Assembly: GCA_964611035.1 (NCBI GenBank)
Contig: CAZSWT010000006.1
Location: 25,725-89,724 of the forward strand
DNA: 64,000 nucleotides
Direction: 5' to 3'
From: B33-G16 sp964611035
GTDB taxonomy: Bacteria; Desulfobacterota; DSM-4660; Desulfatiglandales; B25-G16
Under the pieces are notes generated by a model. It was given only the letters and a program-made list of their open reading frames with translations. It was not told where the DNA came from and made no database searches. Every line of letters starts with the position of its first letter. Position 1 is the first letter of the stretch. Positions 33,388-43,291 of the stretch are shown here, in pieces. The position numbers and the translations under genes were made by a program.

Positions 33388-34425
33388 ATGTTTGAACCTA
33401 AATTTAAATACACAAATAATATAGTCCGGTTGCTCACTAAAATATCTGGTGCAAGAGAACTAATTCTCAATTCACCTTTGATTCCCAGATGGGAAGTTGC
33501 TTTAAGGCGGGAAGCAATAATTCACAGTGCCCATTCATCCACGAGCATTGAGGGAAACAGGCTGTCCTTGGAACAGGTAAGCGACTTAGCGCAAGGAAGA
33601 GAAGTAATGGTGACCCGAAAGGATAAACAGGAGGTCTTGAATTACCTAAACAGCCTGGAAAATATCGGGGAATTGATAAAAGGGGATTCTCTATGTGAGC
33701 AAGATGTTTTAAATATCCACCGTATAGTGACAAAAAATACCTTAGATAATCCAAATGATTGTGGGTTTTATCGTAATCGCTATGTTGTAATTGCAAATAG
33801 ACTTACTGGAGAGGTTTTTTTCAGACCACCAAAAAATGAGTATGTGCCAGGATTATTAAAAGATCTACTTGAATGGATAAATTTAGAGGAAGCAAAAGAA
33901 CTTGATCCCATTATTGAAGCTGGGATTTTTCACTACGAATTTGTCAGAATTCACCCCTTTGTTGACGGCAACGGGAGAACAGCGAGGGTCTTGGCAGCTT
34001 TGATTCTTTACCAGCAAGGCTTTGACACCAAACAGTTTTTTTGCCTTGATGATTACTATGATTCTGATAGACAGGCATATTACAAAGCATTACAAAGTGT
34101 TGATCAAAAGACATTCGATTTAACCAACTGGTTGGAATATTTTGTTGAAGGGGTGAGTATAAGTATCGAAGCAGTTAAAGAAAGAGTAGCTAGATTGAGC
34201 AGTGAAAGATTGAGAAAGGCAAAAAGAGGACAGATTGTTCTAACTGAAAGACAAATGAGTATTGTGGAATTTTTAAACCAAAATGGTAAGATCGCAGCAG
34301 GCGATATCGCTAAGATGTTTAAGATCAGCAGACAGGCTGCTTTGAAAGAGATAGGAAAACTAGTAAAGTTAGAAGTTGTTGCCCTAAAAGGAAAAAAGAG
34401 AGGGGCGCACTATATCTTATTATAG
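33388..34425 (+). CDS. Fic family AMP-transferase with self-inhibitory motif and C-terminal HTH
   Basis: 345 aa. The active-site motif HPFVDGNGRTAR lies at 189-200, with His189 catalytic. An N-terminal inhibitory helix motif, SSTSIEGN (50-57), marks a class II Fic protein that silences itself until the helix moves. The last ~70 residues form a winged helix (AAGDIAKMFKISRQAALKEIGKL). Such proteins AMPylate, or otherwise modify, protein targets. It is a single gene with no separate antitoxin. Start ATG 33388. Confidence 0.9.
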   Translation: MFEPKFKYTNNIVRLLTKISGARELILNSPLIPRWEVALRREAIIHSAHSSTSIEGNRLSLEQVSDLAQGREVMVTRKDKQEVLNYLNSLENIGELIKGDSLCEQDVLNIHRIVTKNTLDNPNDCGFYRNRYVVIANRLTGEVFFRPPKNEYVPGLLKDLLEWINLEEAKELDPIIEAGIFHYEFVRIHPFVDGNGRTARVLAALILYQQGFDTKQFFCLDDYYDSDRQAYYKALQSVDQKTFDLTNWLEYFVEGVSISIEAVKERVARLSSERLRKAKRGQIVLTERQMSIVEFLNQNGKIAAGDIAKMFKISRQAALKEIGKLVKLEVVALKGKKRGAHYILL

Positions 34426-34431
34426 AAGTAG

Positions 34432-34466
34432 TTGTCATTTTGGTTGTCATTTTGGTTGTCATTTTG
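34432..34466. repeat. Three tandem 12-bp repeats
   Basis: TTGTCATTTTGG repeated three times (the third one base short) immediately after the fic stop codon. Too short and unspaced for CRISPR; a simple slippage repeat. Confidence 0.8.
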
Positions 34467-34583
34467 TTTTGGATAGGATAAGCAAATTAGAAAATGAGTT
34501 GTTGATTCTAAAACAAATTATTATTCATGGTACCCCGCTCGTAACTCTTTCTTCATCTTTTTTGGAAAACTGATCATTGTTTT

Positions 34584-35252
34584 TTATACCTCTACTATGC
34601 CCCCGATATTTTCCCTCATCAAAGCAATTGTTTCAGCATAGTTCGGGCTCCCAAAGATGGCATTACCTGCCACAAATACATTGGCGCCAGCCTGGGCTAC
34701 CTGAGCTATATTTTCAACGTTGATCCCCCCATCTACCTCTATATCTATCTCCATGCCCTTTTGGTCTATCATTTTCTTGAGCTCCTCTATTTTTGGTAGA
34801 ACCTCAGGAATAAAACTCTGACCACCAAAACCGGGATTAACAGTCATCAAAATTACCATATCCAGATTGTTAAGCACATGACCAATGCTACTCAATGGTG
34901 TGGCTGGATTAAGGGCAGCCCCTGCTTTAATCCCCGTATTTCTTATAACCCCTAAAAGCCTATGCAGATGAGTGACCGTCTCTACATGAACGGCGATTAA
35001 ATCGCTTCCTGCTTTAACAAAATCATCAATGTATCGCTCAGGATTTTCTATCATCAGGTGAACATCTAATGGGAGATCGGTTACCTTTCTTGCTGCCTTT
35101 ACAATCATAGGGCCGACTGTGATGTTTGGCACAAAGTGACCATCCATAACATCTATATGTATGTAGTCCGCTCCTGCCGCCTCCACTGCTTCTATCTCTT
35201 CACCGAGTTTGGTAAAATCAGCAGAAAGTATTGATGGTGCTATTTTTCTCAT
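34584..35252 (-). CDS. rpe: Ribulose-phosphate 3-epimerase
   Basis: 222 aa TIM barrel. It interconverts ribulose-5-P and xylulose-5-P in the pentose phosphate pathway. Signatures are HIDVMDGHFVPN (residues 33-44, metal His and catalytic Asp), MTVNPGFGGQSF near 141 and the phosphate-binding VDGGI near 175. Last gene of the def-fmt-rpe operon, 7 bp after fmt. Confidence 0.96.
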   Translation of the reverse strand: MRKIAPSILSADFTKLGEEIEAVEAAGADYIHIDVMDGHFVPNITVGPMIVKAARKVTDLPLDVHLMIENPERYIDDFVKAGSDLIAVHVETVTHLHRLLGVIRNTGIKAGAALNPATPLSSIGHVLNNLDMVILMTVNPGFGGQSFIPEVLPKIEELKKMIDQKGMEIDIEVDGGINVENIAQVAQAGANVFVAGNAIFGSPNYAETIALMRENIGGIVEV

Positions 35253-35259
35253 ATGAAAC

Positions 35260-36231
35260 CTATTTTCCTAAAATGCTTCCCACGCTTAACCTGGTTCCTT
35301 TTAAAAATTCCTTAACAGGCAGTCTCTTTTTTCCAGGGGCCTGAATTTCTTCAACGATTATAGATCCCTGTCCTGTTTCTATCTCAAGTCCTCTTTCAGT
35401 CAAGCCTTTTATTTTTCCTGGCGCTGAAAATATTTGCCCCTTATTAGCAAGGAAACAACCAAACAATTTTAGCATCTTTTCATTATAATATGTAAAGGCC
35501 CCGGGCCAGGGATCCAAACCCCTAATCAATCCATACAACCGCTCAGCCGGCCAGGACCAGTTTATTAGTCCTTGATCCTTTGTTAACTTTGATGCATAGG
35601 TAGCAAGAGAATTATCCTGTTTTCTCTCTGTAATCAAGCCATTAGCTAACCCCTCCAGGGTTTTAATAAGTAATCCGGGTGCCAGAGAAGAAAGCCTATC
35701 ATGTAAATTACCTGCTGTCTCTCCTTCTAAGATATCTACCTCTTGTTGCATAAGGATCGGGCCAGTATCAAGGCCTTCATCCATAAACATGGTTGTCAGT
35801 CCTGTGTCCTTTTCATTATTAATAACAGCCCACTGAATCGGGGCAGAGCCCCTGTATTTTGGCAATAAGGAGGCATGGATATTTATCCCTCCCCATTTGG
35901 CTGAGCTCAGTATCTTGCCTGGAATTATCTGTCCAAAGGCAACAACAATAAGAAGATCAGGCTTTAGGGGAAGAAGGAAATTTAAAAAGCTATGATCTAA
36001 CCTCTCTGGCTGAAGGATAGTAAGGTTATTCTCTTCGGCAAGAATCTTTACCGGTGAAGGTGTCAATTTCTGGCCTCTCCCCTTTGGTCTGTCCGGCTGG
36101 GTAACTACAGAGAGGATCTTGTATTCTTTATGAATAATGGTCTGTAATGTAGGAACAGCAAACTGAGGTGTTCCCATAAAAATTATTTTTGGCCTTGATG
36201 GAAATAAATCAGAGGAGCTTAGGTTGTCCAT
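35260..36231 (-). CDS. fmt: Methionyl-tRNA formyltransferase
   Basis: 323 aa. It formylates initiator Met-tRNA using 10-formyl-THF. It has the FMGTPQFAVPTL start of the Rossmann domain, the catalytic HASLLPKYRGSAPIQWAVI segment (about 108-126) and DTGPIL, then a C-terminal OB domain. It overlaps def by 23 bp, the usual gene pair. An ATG at 36231 gives a 12-residue extension before the core that may be partly optional. Confidence 0.96.
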   Translation of the reverse strand: MDNLSSSDLFPSRPKIIFMGTPQFAVPTLQTIIHKEYKILSVVTQPDRPKGRGQKLTPSPVKILAEENNLTILQPERLDHSFLNFLLPLKPDLLIVVAFGQIIPGKILSSAKWGGINIHASLLPKYRGSAPIQWAVINNEKDTGLTTMFMDEGLDTGPILMQQEVDILEGETAGNLHDRLSSLAPGLLIKTLEGLANGLITERKQDNSLATYASKLTKDQGLINWSWPAERLYGLIRGLDPWPGAFTYYNEKMLKLFGCFLANKGQIFSAPGKIKGLTERGLEIETGQGSIIVEEIQAPGKKRLPVKEFLKGTRLSVGSILGK

Positions 36232-36733
36232 TATCTGACCTTTTCATCAGCTTATCTGCTTTTCTCTTATATATATTTCTCTTTAGATGGCTCACATGAT
36301 CAAGTATCAGTGTACCATTAAGGTGATCAATTTCATGCTGGATACAAATAGCAGTCAGATCTTCTGCCTCAATATCAATGGATTTACCATTCCTATCCAC
36401 TCCCTGAGCCTTGATGTATTTTTTTCGGGTAATCTTTCCCTGAAAATCAGGGACACTGAGGCATCCTTCTTCGAATACTATCCTATCTTCTGCTAAGATA
36501 ATAGTTGGATTAATTAAAACAGTTAGATCTTTCCCTTTCTCTTTATAGTTTATATCAAATATAATAACCCTTTTTTCTACTCCAACCTGATTTGCTGCCA
36601 GGCCTATACCTGATGATTGATACATCAATTTGCTCATATTATCGATGAGGTTCTGAATATTTCCATCAATATTTTCTACTAACTCCGCCTTTCTCTTTAA
36701 AACGGGATCAGGATACGTAACTATCTCAATCAT
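36209..36733 (-). CDS. def: Peptide deformylase
   Basis: 174 aa. It removes the N-formyl group from nascent proteins, using Fe2+. All three motifs are intact: GIGLAANQVG (about 42-51), EEGCLSVPD (about 90-98, metal Cys) and QHEIDHLNG (about 131-139, HExxH). It heads the def-fmt-rpe operon. Confidence 0.97.
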   Translation of the reverse strand: MIEIVTYPDPVLKRKAELVENIDGNIQNLIDNMSKLMYQSSGIGLAANQVGVEKRVIIFDINYKEKGKDLTVLINPTIILAEDRIVFEEGCLSVPDFQGKITRKKYIKAQGVDRNGKSIDIEAEDLTAICIQHEIDHLNGTLILDHVSHLKRNIYKRKADKLMKRSDNGQPKLL

Positions 36734-36949
36734 TTATCACCTTAAATAATGTTTTCTCTTGTTAAAACAATTTAATCCCTTCCCTTTCAAAAATCAAGTT
36801 ACTATACGGCATCACCTGTAAAATCCTTATATCTTGACAATGATCTATCCCGAAATTATTCTGATATTTAGATAGAAATGGCACAAAATAGATAAAAATC
36901 GTAAGAAAACGAATATAGGGATTACGAATTAAAAGATATTTCAGGAAAA

Positions 36950-37609
36950 ATGAAACCCGAAGATCGCCAATTATTAAAAAAAGGTGCCAGTGAGTTTGGG
37001 GTTATGCTTTCAGAAAAACAGCTCTCCCTCTTTGCTGTTTTCTTGGAAGGTTTATGGTCATGGAACAGGCGAATGAACCTTACAAGCATATCAGAAAAAA
37101 GGCAGATGATTATAAAGCTTCTTCTTGATCCTCTAATAGCACTCCCATATCTTTCACCAGGTGGTGCAGTGCTTGACATAGGTTCAGGAGCCGGTATCCC
37201 AGGTTTACCACTCAAGATAGGGCGACCAGAATTTGAGGTCCACCTTCTTGAATCAAAGGCTAAAAAGATAAGCTTTTTAAAAGATATGATCAGGAAATTA
37301 GGCCTCAAAGGGATTGAAGCGTGTAAAGGTCGGGCAGAACAAAGGGATGATTTGCCAACACTATTTCATTTCTATGATATTGTGACAGTACGAGCCCTGG
37401 CACCTCTAAAAAAAACGATCAACATCTGTTCTTCTTATCTTGAACCGAGTAGCCTCCTGGTTACCTTCAAAGGTTTACGTGTTGACCGGGAAATTGAAGA
37501 AAGTAAACAATTAATGAAGGAATTAGATTTCAAAATCAGTAAAAAAGTTTTCTATAGCCTCCCAGAAACACAGGGTAATAGATGCCTTCTTATCCTGAAA
37601 AAGGAATAA
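36950..37609 (+). CDS. rsmG: 16S rRNA (guanine-527-N7) methyltransferase RsmG
   Basis: 219 aa. SAM-dependent enzyme with the GidB signature: MNLTSI near residue 43, the SAM loop LDIGSGAGIPGLPLKI (about 75-90), and VTVRALAPL near 145. It methylates G527 in 16S rRNA. In many bacteria it lies beside mnmG and parAB near oriC; here parAB is 16 kb away, and mnmG is not in the window. Confidence 0.95.
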   Translation: MKPEDRQLLKKGASEFGVMLSEKQLSLFAVFLEGLWSWNRRMNLTSISEKRQMIIKLLLDPLIALPYLSPGGAVLDIGSGAGIPGLPLKIGRPEFEVHLLESKAKKISFLKDMIRKLGLKGIEACKGRAEQRDDLPTLFHFYDIVTVRALAPLKKTINICSSYLEPSSLLVTFKGLRVDREIEESKQLMKELDFKISKKVFYSLPETQGNRCLLILKKE

Positions 37610-37630
37610 ATTAAATAAGGAGATACTATT

Positions 37631-38047
37631 ATGGCAGTTGTTACTAAAGAAGTTGAAATCGATACAAAAGGATTTAATGATATTCATGATATCACATCGC
37701 TGGTGGATGACTTTGTAAAAAAACTACCTTTCTCCGAAGGTTCTGTTATCATATTTGTCCCTGGTTCCACCGGTGGGGTAACAACTATTGAATTTGAATC
37801 AGGGGTTATTGATGATTTGAAAGATGCCTTTGAAAGGCTCATTCCTCAAACAATAGAATACAGGCATAATCTAAGGTGGGGAGATGGAAATGGCTTTTCT
37901 CATGTCAGATCAGCGATATGTAAGACCTCTCTCACAATACCCTTCATGGCCAACAAGCCTCTAACAGGTACCTGGCAACAGATTGTCTTTATAGATTTTG
38001 ACAACAGAAAAAGGCACAGAAGATTGATATTTCAGGCAAGCGGCTAA
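37631..38047 (+). CDS. yjbQ: YjbQ/UPF0047 family protein (secondary thiamine-phosphate synthase-like)
   Basis: 138 aa. The conserved pattern STGGVTTIEFESG (about 51-63), DGNGFSHVRSAI (about 94-105) with the metal-binding His, and a C-terminal WQQIVFIDFDNRKRHRRL define the family. Weak thiamine-phosphate synthase activity was reported for E. coli YjbQ, but the physiological role is unclear. AAGGAG precedes the ATG; likely co-transcribed with rsmG. Confidence 0.93.
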   Translation: MAVVTKEVEIDTKGFNDIHDITSLVDDFVKKLPFSEGSVIIFVPGSTGGVTTIEFESGVIDDLKDAFERLIPQTIEYRHNLRWGDGNGFSHVRSAICKTSLTIPFMANKPLTGTWQQIVFIDFDNRKRHRRLIFQASG

Positions 38048-38133
38048 AAAGCTCTTGTAATTATTTTCTTTGTGATGAAAAAGGTTGGTTTTTTAGGTGG
38101 AAATAACAGGGTATTTCTAAAAAAGTGTGTATT

Positions 38134-38352
38134 TTATTTCAGGCGGTAGGTAATTAATCCATGCGCAGTATCGTAAGGGGAAACACTAATCTGAACCTTG
38201 TCCCCAATTATTACCTTGATTTTATTCTTTTTCATTCGGCCGGAAAGCACACCAGTAATCTTAACCCCTTTATCACACTCAATCTCCATAGTTCCCCCGC
38301 CTAACATCCGTGTGACCACGCCTTCTAAATGTATTAGATCGTTTTTGCTCAA
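38134..38352 (-). CDS. infA: Translation initiation factor IF-1
   Basis: 72 aa S1/OB-fold protein of the exact family length. LEGVVTRMLGGGTMEIECDKG and the C-terminal VQISVSPYDTAHGLITYR segment are typical. It binds the ribosomal A site during initiation. It stands alone, outside any ribosomal-protein operon. The N-terminus diverges from the usual MAKED(D/N)VIE form (SKNDLIHLEG). Confidence 0.95.
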   Translation of the reverse strand: MSKNDLIHLEGVVTRMLGGGTMEIECDKGVKITGVLSGRMKKNKIKVIIGDKVQISVSPYDTAHGLITYRLK

Positions 38353-38559
38353 TTCCTTCTCTATCTCTTTATGTCTTCATGTTTATTAAAATTTTCATCT
38401 ATATGACATAAAATACCTTTTATGTCAATATGTTATCTTAAATTTTCTAAATTTGCTAAGATTGAATATATAATCCTTATTTTTCCTAAAAAAATTTCAA
38501 TTAAAATTTTATTTATCTTTTTATTTTACCGGTACTATTCTGCCACTAAGTCACCAAGA

Positions 38560-38602
38560 CCCGCCCGCCTCGCCTGAAGGCGAAGCCAATGGCGGGCAGG
38601 CA
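38560..38602. repeat. GC-rich hairpin, dispersed family copy 2
   Basis: CCGCCCGCCT and GGCGGGCAGGC flank a small inner hairpin (CGCCTGAAGGCG). Related to the hairpins at 46-83 and 52045-52066. The remaining gap 38353-38894 is very AT-rich and shows no other gene. Confidence 0.6.
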
Positions 38603-38894
38603 CAAAGTAGAAAAATTAATTATATTTACCCATCAATAAGCGAAGATTCCAATACAAAAAATAGTAAATTCAGCATATGCTTTACCTAAGAAATTAGGAT
38701 GAGGTTTTCTTGAAAAACTTTATGAAGCTTTTTTAGTGTTTATTTCCACTTCAACATGCCGATCATCAAACAAAATATAAAAGAATTCTACAATAATCTT
38801 AGTGGCAACGTGTGTTGGTGGCTTAACAGTAAATTTTGACGAATAAAAGAGATTTGTGTATAAACACAAATTAATAAGGGGTGGTGTAGCTATC

Positions 38895-39518
38895 ATGAAG
38901 GAAAAATCTGAGCACAATAAACTTTACGACCACATCACAGGGGTAATATTAGCTGGCGGATCCAGCAAGCGATACGGGAAAAATAAGGCCTTTCTAAAAA
39001 TAGGTAGTGCCCGATTGATCGACAGTATAATACAAGAAATGAAAACTATCTTTAAACGTGTTATCCTGATCACAAATGAGAAGAAAAAGTATGGATACCT
39101 TGAAATACCAATGTTTGAGGACCATGTCAAAGGGTTAGGTCCCTTAGGAGGAATATATACAGGATTGATGAGCATGCCTGACCAGGCAGGATTCTTCGTT
39201 GCCTGTGATATGCCACTTATCAACAGGCAATTAGTTCGTTATATGGTTGATATAAATAAAGATAGTTATGCAGCCGTGGTCCCATTAGTGGCAAGTGAGG
39301 TAGAACCTCTCCATGCTATTTATACTAAATCATGCATGAAACCTATTAGAAGCCTTATCGACTCTCACCACTATCAGGTCAGACTATTTTATGACTATAT
39401 ACCAGTCAGATATGTTAAAGAAGATGAGATACGCAAATTTTGTTGCCCGAGCAAGGCTTTCCTCAATATCAATACACCTGATGAATTTGCCAAAATTCAA
39501 TCTCTTATTAAAGCGTAA
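38895..39518 (+). CDS. mobA: Molybdenum cofactor guanylyltransferase
   Basis: About 207 aa from ATG 38895 (an in-frame ATG at 38856 would add 13 residues). NTP-transferase fold with GVILAGGSSKRYGKNKAFL near the N-terminus, then PLGGIYTGLMSM and VACDMPLI (DMP metal motif), all typical of MobA, which converts Mo-molybdopterin to the GMP-linked form. It implies molybdenum or tungsten bis-MGD enzymes such as formate dehydrogenases. It lies 15 bp upstream of the WbqC-like gene. Confidence 0.9.
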   Translation: MKEKSEHNKLYDHITGVILAGGSSKRYGKNKAFLKIGSARLIDSIIQEMKTIFKRVILITNEKKKYGYLEIPMFEDHVKGLGPLGGIYTGLMSMPDQAGFFVACDMPLINRQLVRYMVDINKDSYAAVVPLVASEVEPLHAIYTKSCMKPIRSLIDSHHYQVRLFYDYIPVRYVKEDEIRKFCCPSKAFLNINTPDEFAKIQSLIKA

Positions 39519-39533
39519 AGTAAAAACGGTAAA

Positions 39534-40229
39534 ATGATCATATCTACCTACCAACCATTTTTTGCTCCATTTTCTGCATTCTTCGCAAAGGCTTATCTTT
39601 CTGACATGATGATTGTTTTGGACAACGTCCAATTCCCTCAGAGGACAACCTGGATAACCAGAAATCGCTTTAAAAACGACCAGGGAATCCTATGGATTAC
39701 TATCCCGGTTTGGAGAAAAGGACTGGGGCTCCAAAAAATTAACGAGGTAAAGATATACCCTGAGGGGAACTGGAGAAAAAAACACACAGCAAGCCTAAAA
39801 AAATCCTACGCCAATGCCCCATATCTCAAAGAGCATTTAGGTTTTGTGGGTGAGATCTTTTCAGACAGATTTGAAAAATTAATAGATCTAAATATGAGTA
39901 TACTCCATTATCTAAAAAAACATCTGATGATTCCTACGCCTCTGGCTCTGCAGTCCGATTTAGGCATTGAAGGGAAAGGGAATGAGCTTCTCATTAAAAT
40001 TTGCAGGAAAATAGGTGCATCTGATTACCTGGCCCAAAAGAGTGCAGAAAAGTATTTGGATAAAGATCTATTTTCTCGCGCAGGGATAACGTTACATTTT
40101 TTTACACCCACACCTCCTGTGTATCCCCAGCTCTGGGGTGCATTTATCCATAATCTCTCTGCCTTTGACCTTCTGTTTAACTGTGGTCCAAAAAGTCACG
40201 ACATCCTGCGCCCAGAGAAAAACCTATAA
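39534..40229 (+). CDS. WbqC family protein
   Basis: 231 aa. The start MIISTYQPFFAPFSAFF, DNVQFPQRTTWITRNRF (about 29-45), and the LWITIPV strand are WbqC signatures. The family is linked to surface polysaccharide synthesis and perhaps acyl or amino-acid transfer; mechanism unknown. It is convergent with, and overlaps by 34 bp, the next gene. Confidence 0.85.
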   Translation: MIISTYQPFFAPFSAFFAKAYLSDMMIVLDNVQFPQRTTWITRNRFKNDQGILWITIPVWRKGLGLQKINEVKIYPEGNWRKKHTASLKKSYANAPYLKEHLGFVGEIFSDRFEKLIDLNMSILHYLKKHLMIPTPLALQSDLGIEGKGNELLIKICRKIGASDYLAQKSAEKYLDKDLFSRAGITLHFFTPTPPVYPQLWGAFIHNLSAFDLLFNCGPKSHDILRPEKNL

Positions 40230-41410
40230 TACTTTGGAGACAATTTAACAATATTGGTTACTATCTCTTTCTTTGTTGTAATGTCGGCATTGAAAATAAA
40301 ATCACCCAATATCTTAAAAAAGTCCTTTCTAAATCTACTCTTCCAGCTTAGATAATTTATGTTTCCAGCTATCATCTCAGATAGAATTTCTCGTATTGGT
40401 TTGCTGTCCCCCGCCAGGACACCCATGGTCTCTATTAACTCAGCCTGGTAAAAATATTCAAAAGTTTGGCTGGCTTTGACCAAGTTTTCACCAAAATGTT
40501 TCATACATAATTGCTGATAAAGGGATAAATCGTTTTTCAATATACATCCCACAAGTATCTCAGCTGAATATATGGCATAATAGATCCCCTCACCGCTAAT
40601 TGGTTCCACAAAAGAAGCTGCATCACCAATCAATGCCCAATTCGTGGAGCAGATAGACACATCTTGAAGATTTTTTGCGGAAAAAAAGGGAATATAGGCG
40701 CCTCGCAAGGAAATTCTTTTTGTCTGCTCAGGGTAATATCTCTCGATAAAATGAAGCAACCTCTTTTCCATATCCTTAACATTCGCTTTTCCGCAACGAT
40801 TTGATACTATGCCAACAGCAAGATTATTAATTCGAGGAAATGCCCACAGGTATCCTTGAATATCGGGAAAGAACTTAAATATGACAACATCTCTTTTCAC
40901 CTTTAAAAAACACTCAAGGGCAAAAAAGGCATCTTCTTTCACAGGCAATACATTCAGTTTCCTTCCTGTTCTACTTAAGGCCCCATCTGCCCCAACTAAA
41001 ATCTCGGCTTTATAATCACCTGTATTTGTAAAAATCCTCCAGGAATTACCTTCACGGGCAAAGGAGTGAACCTTTTCTTTCTTAAAATGCGCACCCAATT
41101 CCTGTGCGATTGTAAGAAGGGAATAATCCAGATCCATTCGATTAAATATAGTGAGTGGTTTTTCCAGGTCTATTGTCACCACTCTGTCTTTCGGAGAAAT
41201 CAAGGTAGACTTCCAGATTTCCTTCCTGGGAATAGAAAGTTCGCTGATAATTGGAAATTTTTCAATTGTCTTGTAACTCACTCCTCCTCCGCAAATTTTC
41301 TCATGGGGAGCTCGAAAATCAAAGACGATTGTATCTACCCCCTGTTTGCTTAAGCAATAGCAAAGGTAAGACCCTCCAATTCCCGCACCTACTATTCCAA
41401 CTTTATACAT
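40196..41410 (-). CDS. Geranylgeranyl-reductase-family FAD oxidoreductase
   Basis: 404 aa. FAD-binding Rossmann start VGIVGAGIGGSYLCYCL, then ICGGGVS, VGADGALSRTGRKL, and the family-specific GDAASFVEPISGEGIYYAI (about 275-293). Such enzymes reduce isoprenoid double bonds of membrane lipids, quinones or pigments. It could act on a prenyl product of the IspH-UbiA pathway, but this is inference. Substrate unknown. Confidence 0.88.
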   Translation of the reverse strand: MYKVGIVGAGIGGSYLCYCLSKQGVDTIVFDFRAPHEKICGGGVSYKTIEKFPIISELSIPRKEIWKSTLISPKDRVVTIDLEKPLTIFNRMDLDYSLLTIAQELGAHFKKEKVHSFAREGNSWRIFTNTGDYKAEILVGADGALSRTGRKLNVLPVKEDAFFALECFLKVKRDVVIFKFFPDIQGYLWAFPRINNLAVGIVSNRCGKANVKDMEKRLLHFIERYYPEQTKRISLRGAYIPFFSAKNLQDVSICSTNWALIGDAASFVEPISGEGIYYAIYSAEILVGCILKNDLSLYQQLCMKHFGENLVKASQTFEYFYQAELIETMGVLAGDSKPIREILSEMIAGNINYLSWKSRFRKDFFKILGDFIFNADITTKKEIVTNIVKLSPKYYRFFSGRRMS

Positions 41411-41587
41411 GATGTTTGATTATCCCTGCTTTCTGTATTTTATACCGATATTCTCACACCATTTATGGCACTATTATAAATTATTTTAAGTAAAAATAAT
41501 ACATTGGTCTTTTGTATTTTTTAATTTTTTACTAAAATGAATTTTCTCTGAACCATTATTATTATTGACCTCTGCGAGGGTAGAGTC

Positions 41588-42640
41588 ATGCTCATACATA
41601 AAAACATTCACATAGATGGCAGGCACGGTGAGGGAGGGGGTCAGATCCTTCGAACAGCCTTAACATTATCTTCCATCTGTCACGTGCCACTCCACATTCA
41701 CCACATCAGGGGTAATAGGAAAAAACCAGGGCTCAGGCCCCAACACCTCATAGCACTGCATTCACTGGCAACTATTACCAAGGCGAGAGTTCAGGGTGCT
41801 ACAATCGATTCATCTGAGCTTATCTTTGAACCTGGCACAATACATGAAGGAAATTACTCATTTCATATTGGAACTGCCGGCTCAACTGGTCTCGTTTTGC
41901 AGGCCATAATTCCAGTCCTGCTTGTAGGAAAAAACTCATCTCAAATTCGAATCACAGGAGGAACCCATGTTCTGTGGAGCCCATCGTTTCATTATCTGAA
42001 AACTGTGTTTCTGCCCGCCCTTAAAACAATGGGAGCCAACGTTACCGTAGCAATTGATAAATGGGGATGGTATCCAAAAGGCGGCGGTACAATTCGTGCC
42101 GTAATAAAAAATACCCAGGGCCTTAAGGCAATTCATCTCTTCAATCGAGGCAAATTACGCTATCTTCATATTCTTTCTGCTGTTTCCAATCTTCCATTAA
42201 GCATAGCTGAAAGGCAAAGAGATCAAAGCGTAAAAAGGCTTGAACATCTTAGGCTCAACCCCACCACCTCCATTGAAAACGCACCATCTTCTGGTCAGGG
42301 CACAGTTCTTTTTTTACATGCTCAATTTGAAGGAGGCGGAGGAGGATTTACCTCGTTGGGTAAAAAAGGAAAAAGGGCTGAGGAAGTAGCGAATGAAGCC
42401 TGTGATGAGTGTATCAAATTTTTAAATTCAAGGGGTGTTATTGATATTCACCTTGCTGACCAACTTGTTCCTTATATGGCTCTGGCCAAGGGGCGCTCAA
42501 CATTGATAACTGAACGCATAACCGAACATCTCCTGACAAATATCTGGATAATAGAGCAATTTCTTCCGGTTACATTTGATATAGAGAAAGAAACTGGAAA
42601 GATAGAGGTGGATGGAATAGGATGGAGGATTAAGTCGTGA
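41588..42640 (+). CDS. rtcA: RNA 3'-terminal phosphate cyclase
   Basis: 350 aa, normal length. It converts RNA 3'-phosphates to 2',3'-cyclic ends through an AMP-enzyme intermediate. HGEGGGQILRTALTLS lies near residue 13, RGNRKKPGLRPQH near 41, and a C-terminal HLADQLVPYMALAKG bears the nucleophilic His. rtcB and the sigma-54 regulator rtcR are not adjacent, unlike in enterobacteria. Confidence 0.95.
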   Translation: MLIHKNIHIDGRHGEGGGQILRTALTLSSICHVPLHIHHIRGNRKKPGLRPQHLIALHSLATITKARVQGATIDSSELIFEPGTIHEGNYSFHIGTAGSTGLVLQAIIPVLLVGKNSSQIRITGGTHVLWSPSFHYLKTVFLPALKTMGANVTVAIDKWGWYPKGGGTIRAVIKNTQGLKAIHLFNRGKLRYLHILSAVSNLPLSIAERQRDQSVKRLEHLRLNPTTSIENAPSSGQGTVLFLHAQFEGGGGGFTSLGKKGKRAEEVANEACDECIKFLNSRGVIDIHLADQLVPYMALAKGRSTLITERITEHLLTNIWIIEQFLPVTFDIEKETGKIEVDGIGWRIKS

Positions 42641-42650
42641 CAGCCGAGTA

Positions 42651-43073
42651 TCAAAGAAAAGGAAGTTTTTCCTTTTTTCGGTATGCCAGGGCCTGACATG
42701 TAGCTATTAAGATATTATTCTTTCCCTCAGTAACCCTTATGTCATAGGTTGCCGTCTTTGCTGATCGATGTATCTCTTTTGATTCCGCCCTCAATGCTCC
42801 TCTCTTTGTTGGGGACCTATGATAGGTAACTGCCACATTCAGGGCAACGGCCACTGTACCGTGAGTATTGCATGATATTTCAAAGGCCTCATCAATTAAG
42901 GAAAATATAGCTCCCCCATGGGTCATATCAAAAATATTTGCCATATCATCCGCTAATTTCATTTCTACTAATGCATATCCCGGTTCTAATTTGAGTAACT
43001 TTAAACCCATTTTTCTGGCATATGGTTCGTTGGCTACCCTTTGCCTAATAGCTTCTATGGCATTTTTACTCAT
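42651..43073 (-). CDS. PaaI-family hotdog thioesterase
   Basis: 140 aa. Hotdog-fold signatures: FDMTHGGAIFSLIDEAFEIS (about 47-66, with the HGG and catalytic Asp/Glu segment) and VAVALNVAVTYHRSPTKRG. It hydrolyses acyl-CoA or aryl-CoA thioesters. Convergent with rtcA. Confidence 0.9.
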   Translation of the reverse strand: MSKNAIEAIRQRVANEPYARKMGLKLLKLEPGYALVEMKLADDMANIFDMTHGGAIFSLIDEAFEISCNTHGTVAVALNVAVTYHRSPTKRGALRAESKEIHRSAKTATYDIRVTEGKNNILIATCQALAYRKKEKLPFL

Positions 43074-43291
43074 TTATCCCTCAATCCTTCCAAACCGCCT
43101 AAATAATCTAGTGTTGCACTTAGTAAGATCTGTTGAAGCCTTACAAGATAACTGAAATACTCTGGTAGACTACCTTGCATTTTTTTGCAATTTATTCAAT
43201 GAGATACTCCAAGTCAAGAATAATTCAAGTTTTTCAAATTGAGGTAATTCTATTGGATGTGGAAAATTGTCAAAAGGAGAAAAGACTATGA

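Noticed and set aside
34432..34466. Possible CRISPR-like repeats
   Set aside because: Three directly adjoining 12-bp units without spacers; simple tandem repeat.
38720..38917. Minus-strand ORF before mobA
   Set aside because: No ribosome binding site and overlaps the mobA start region; probably chance.
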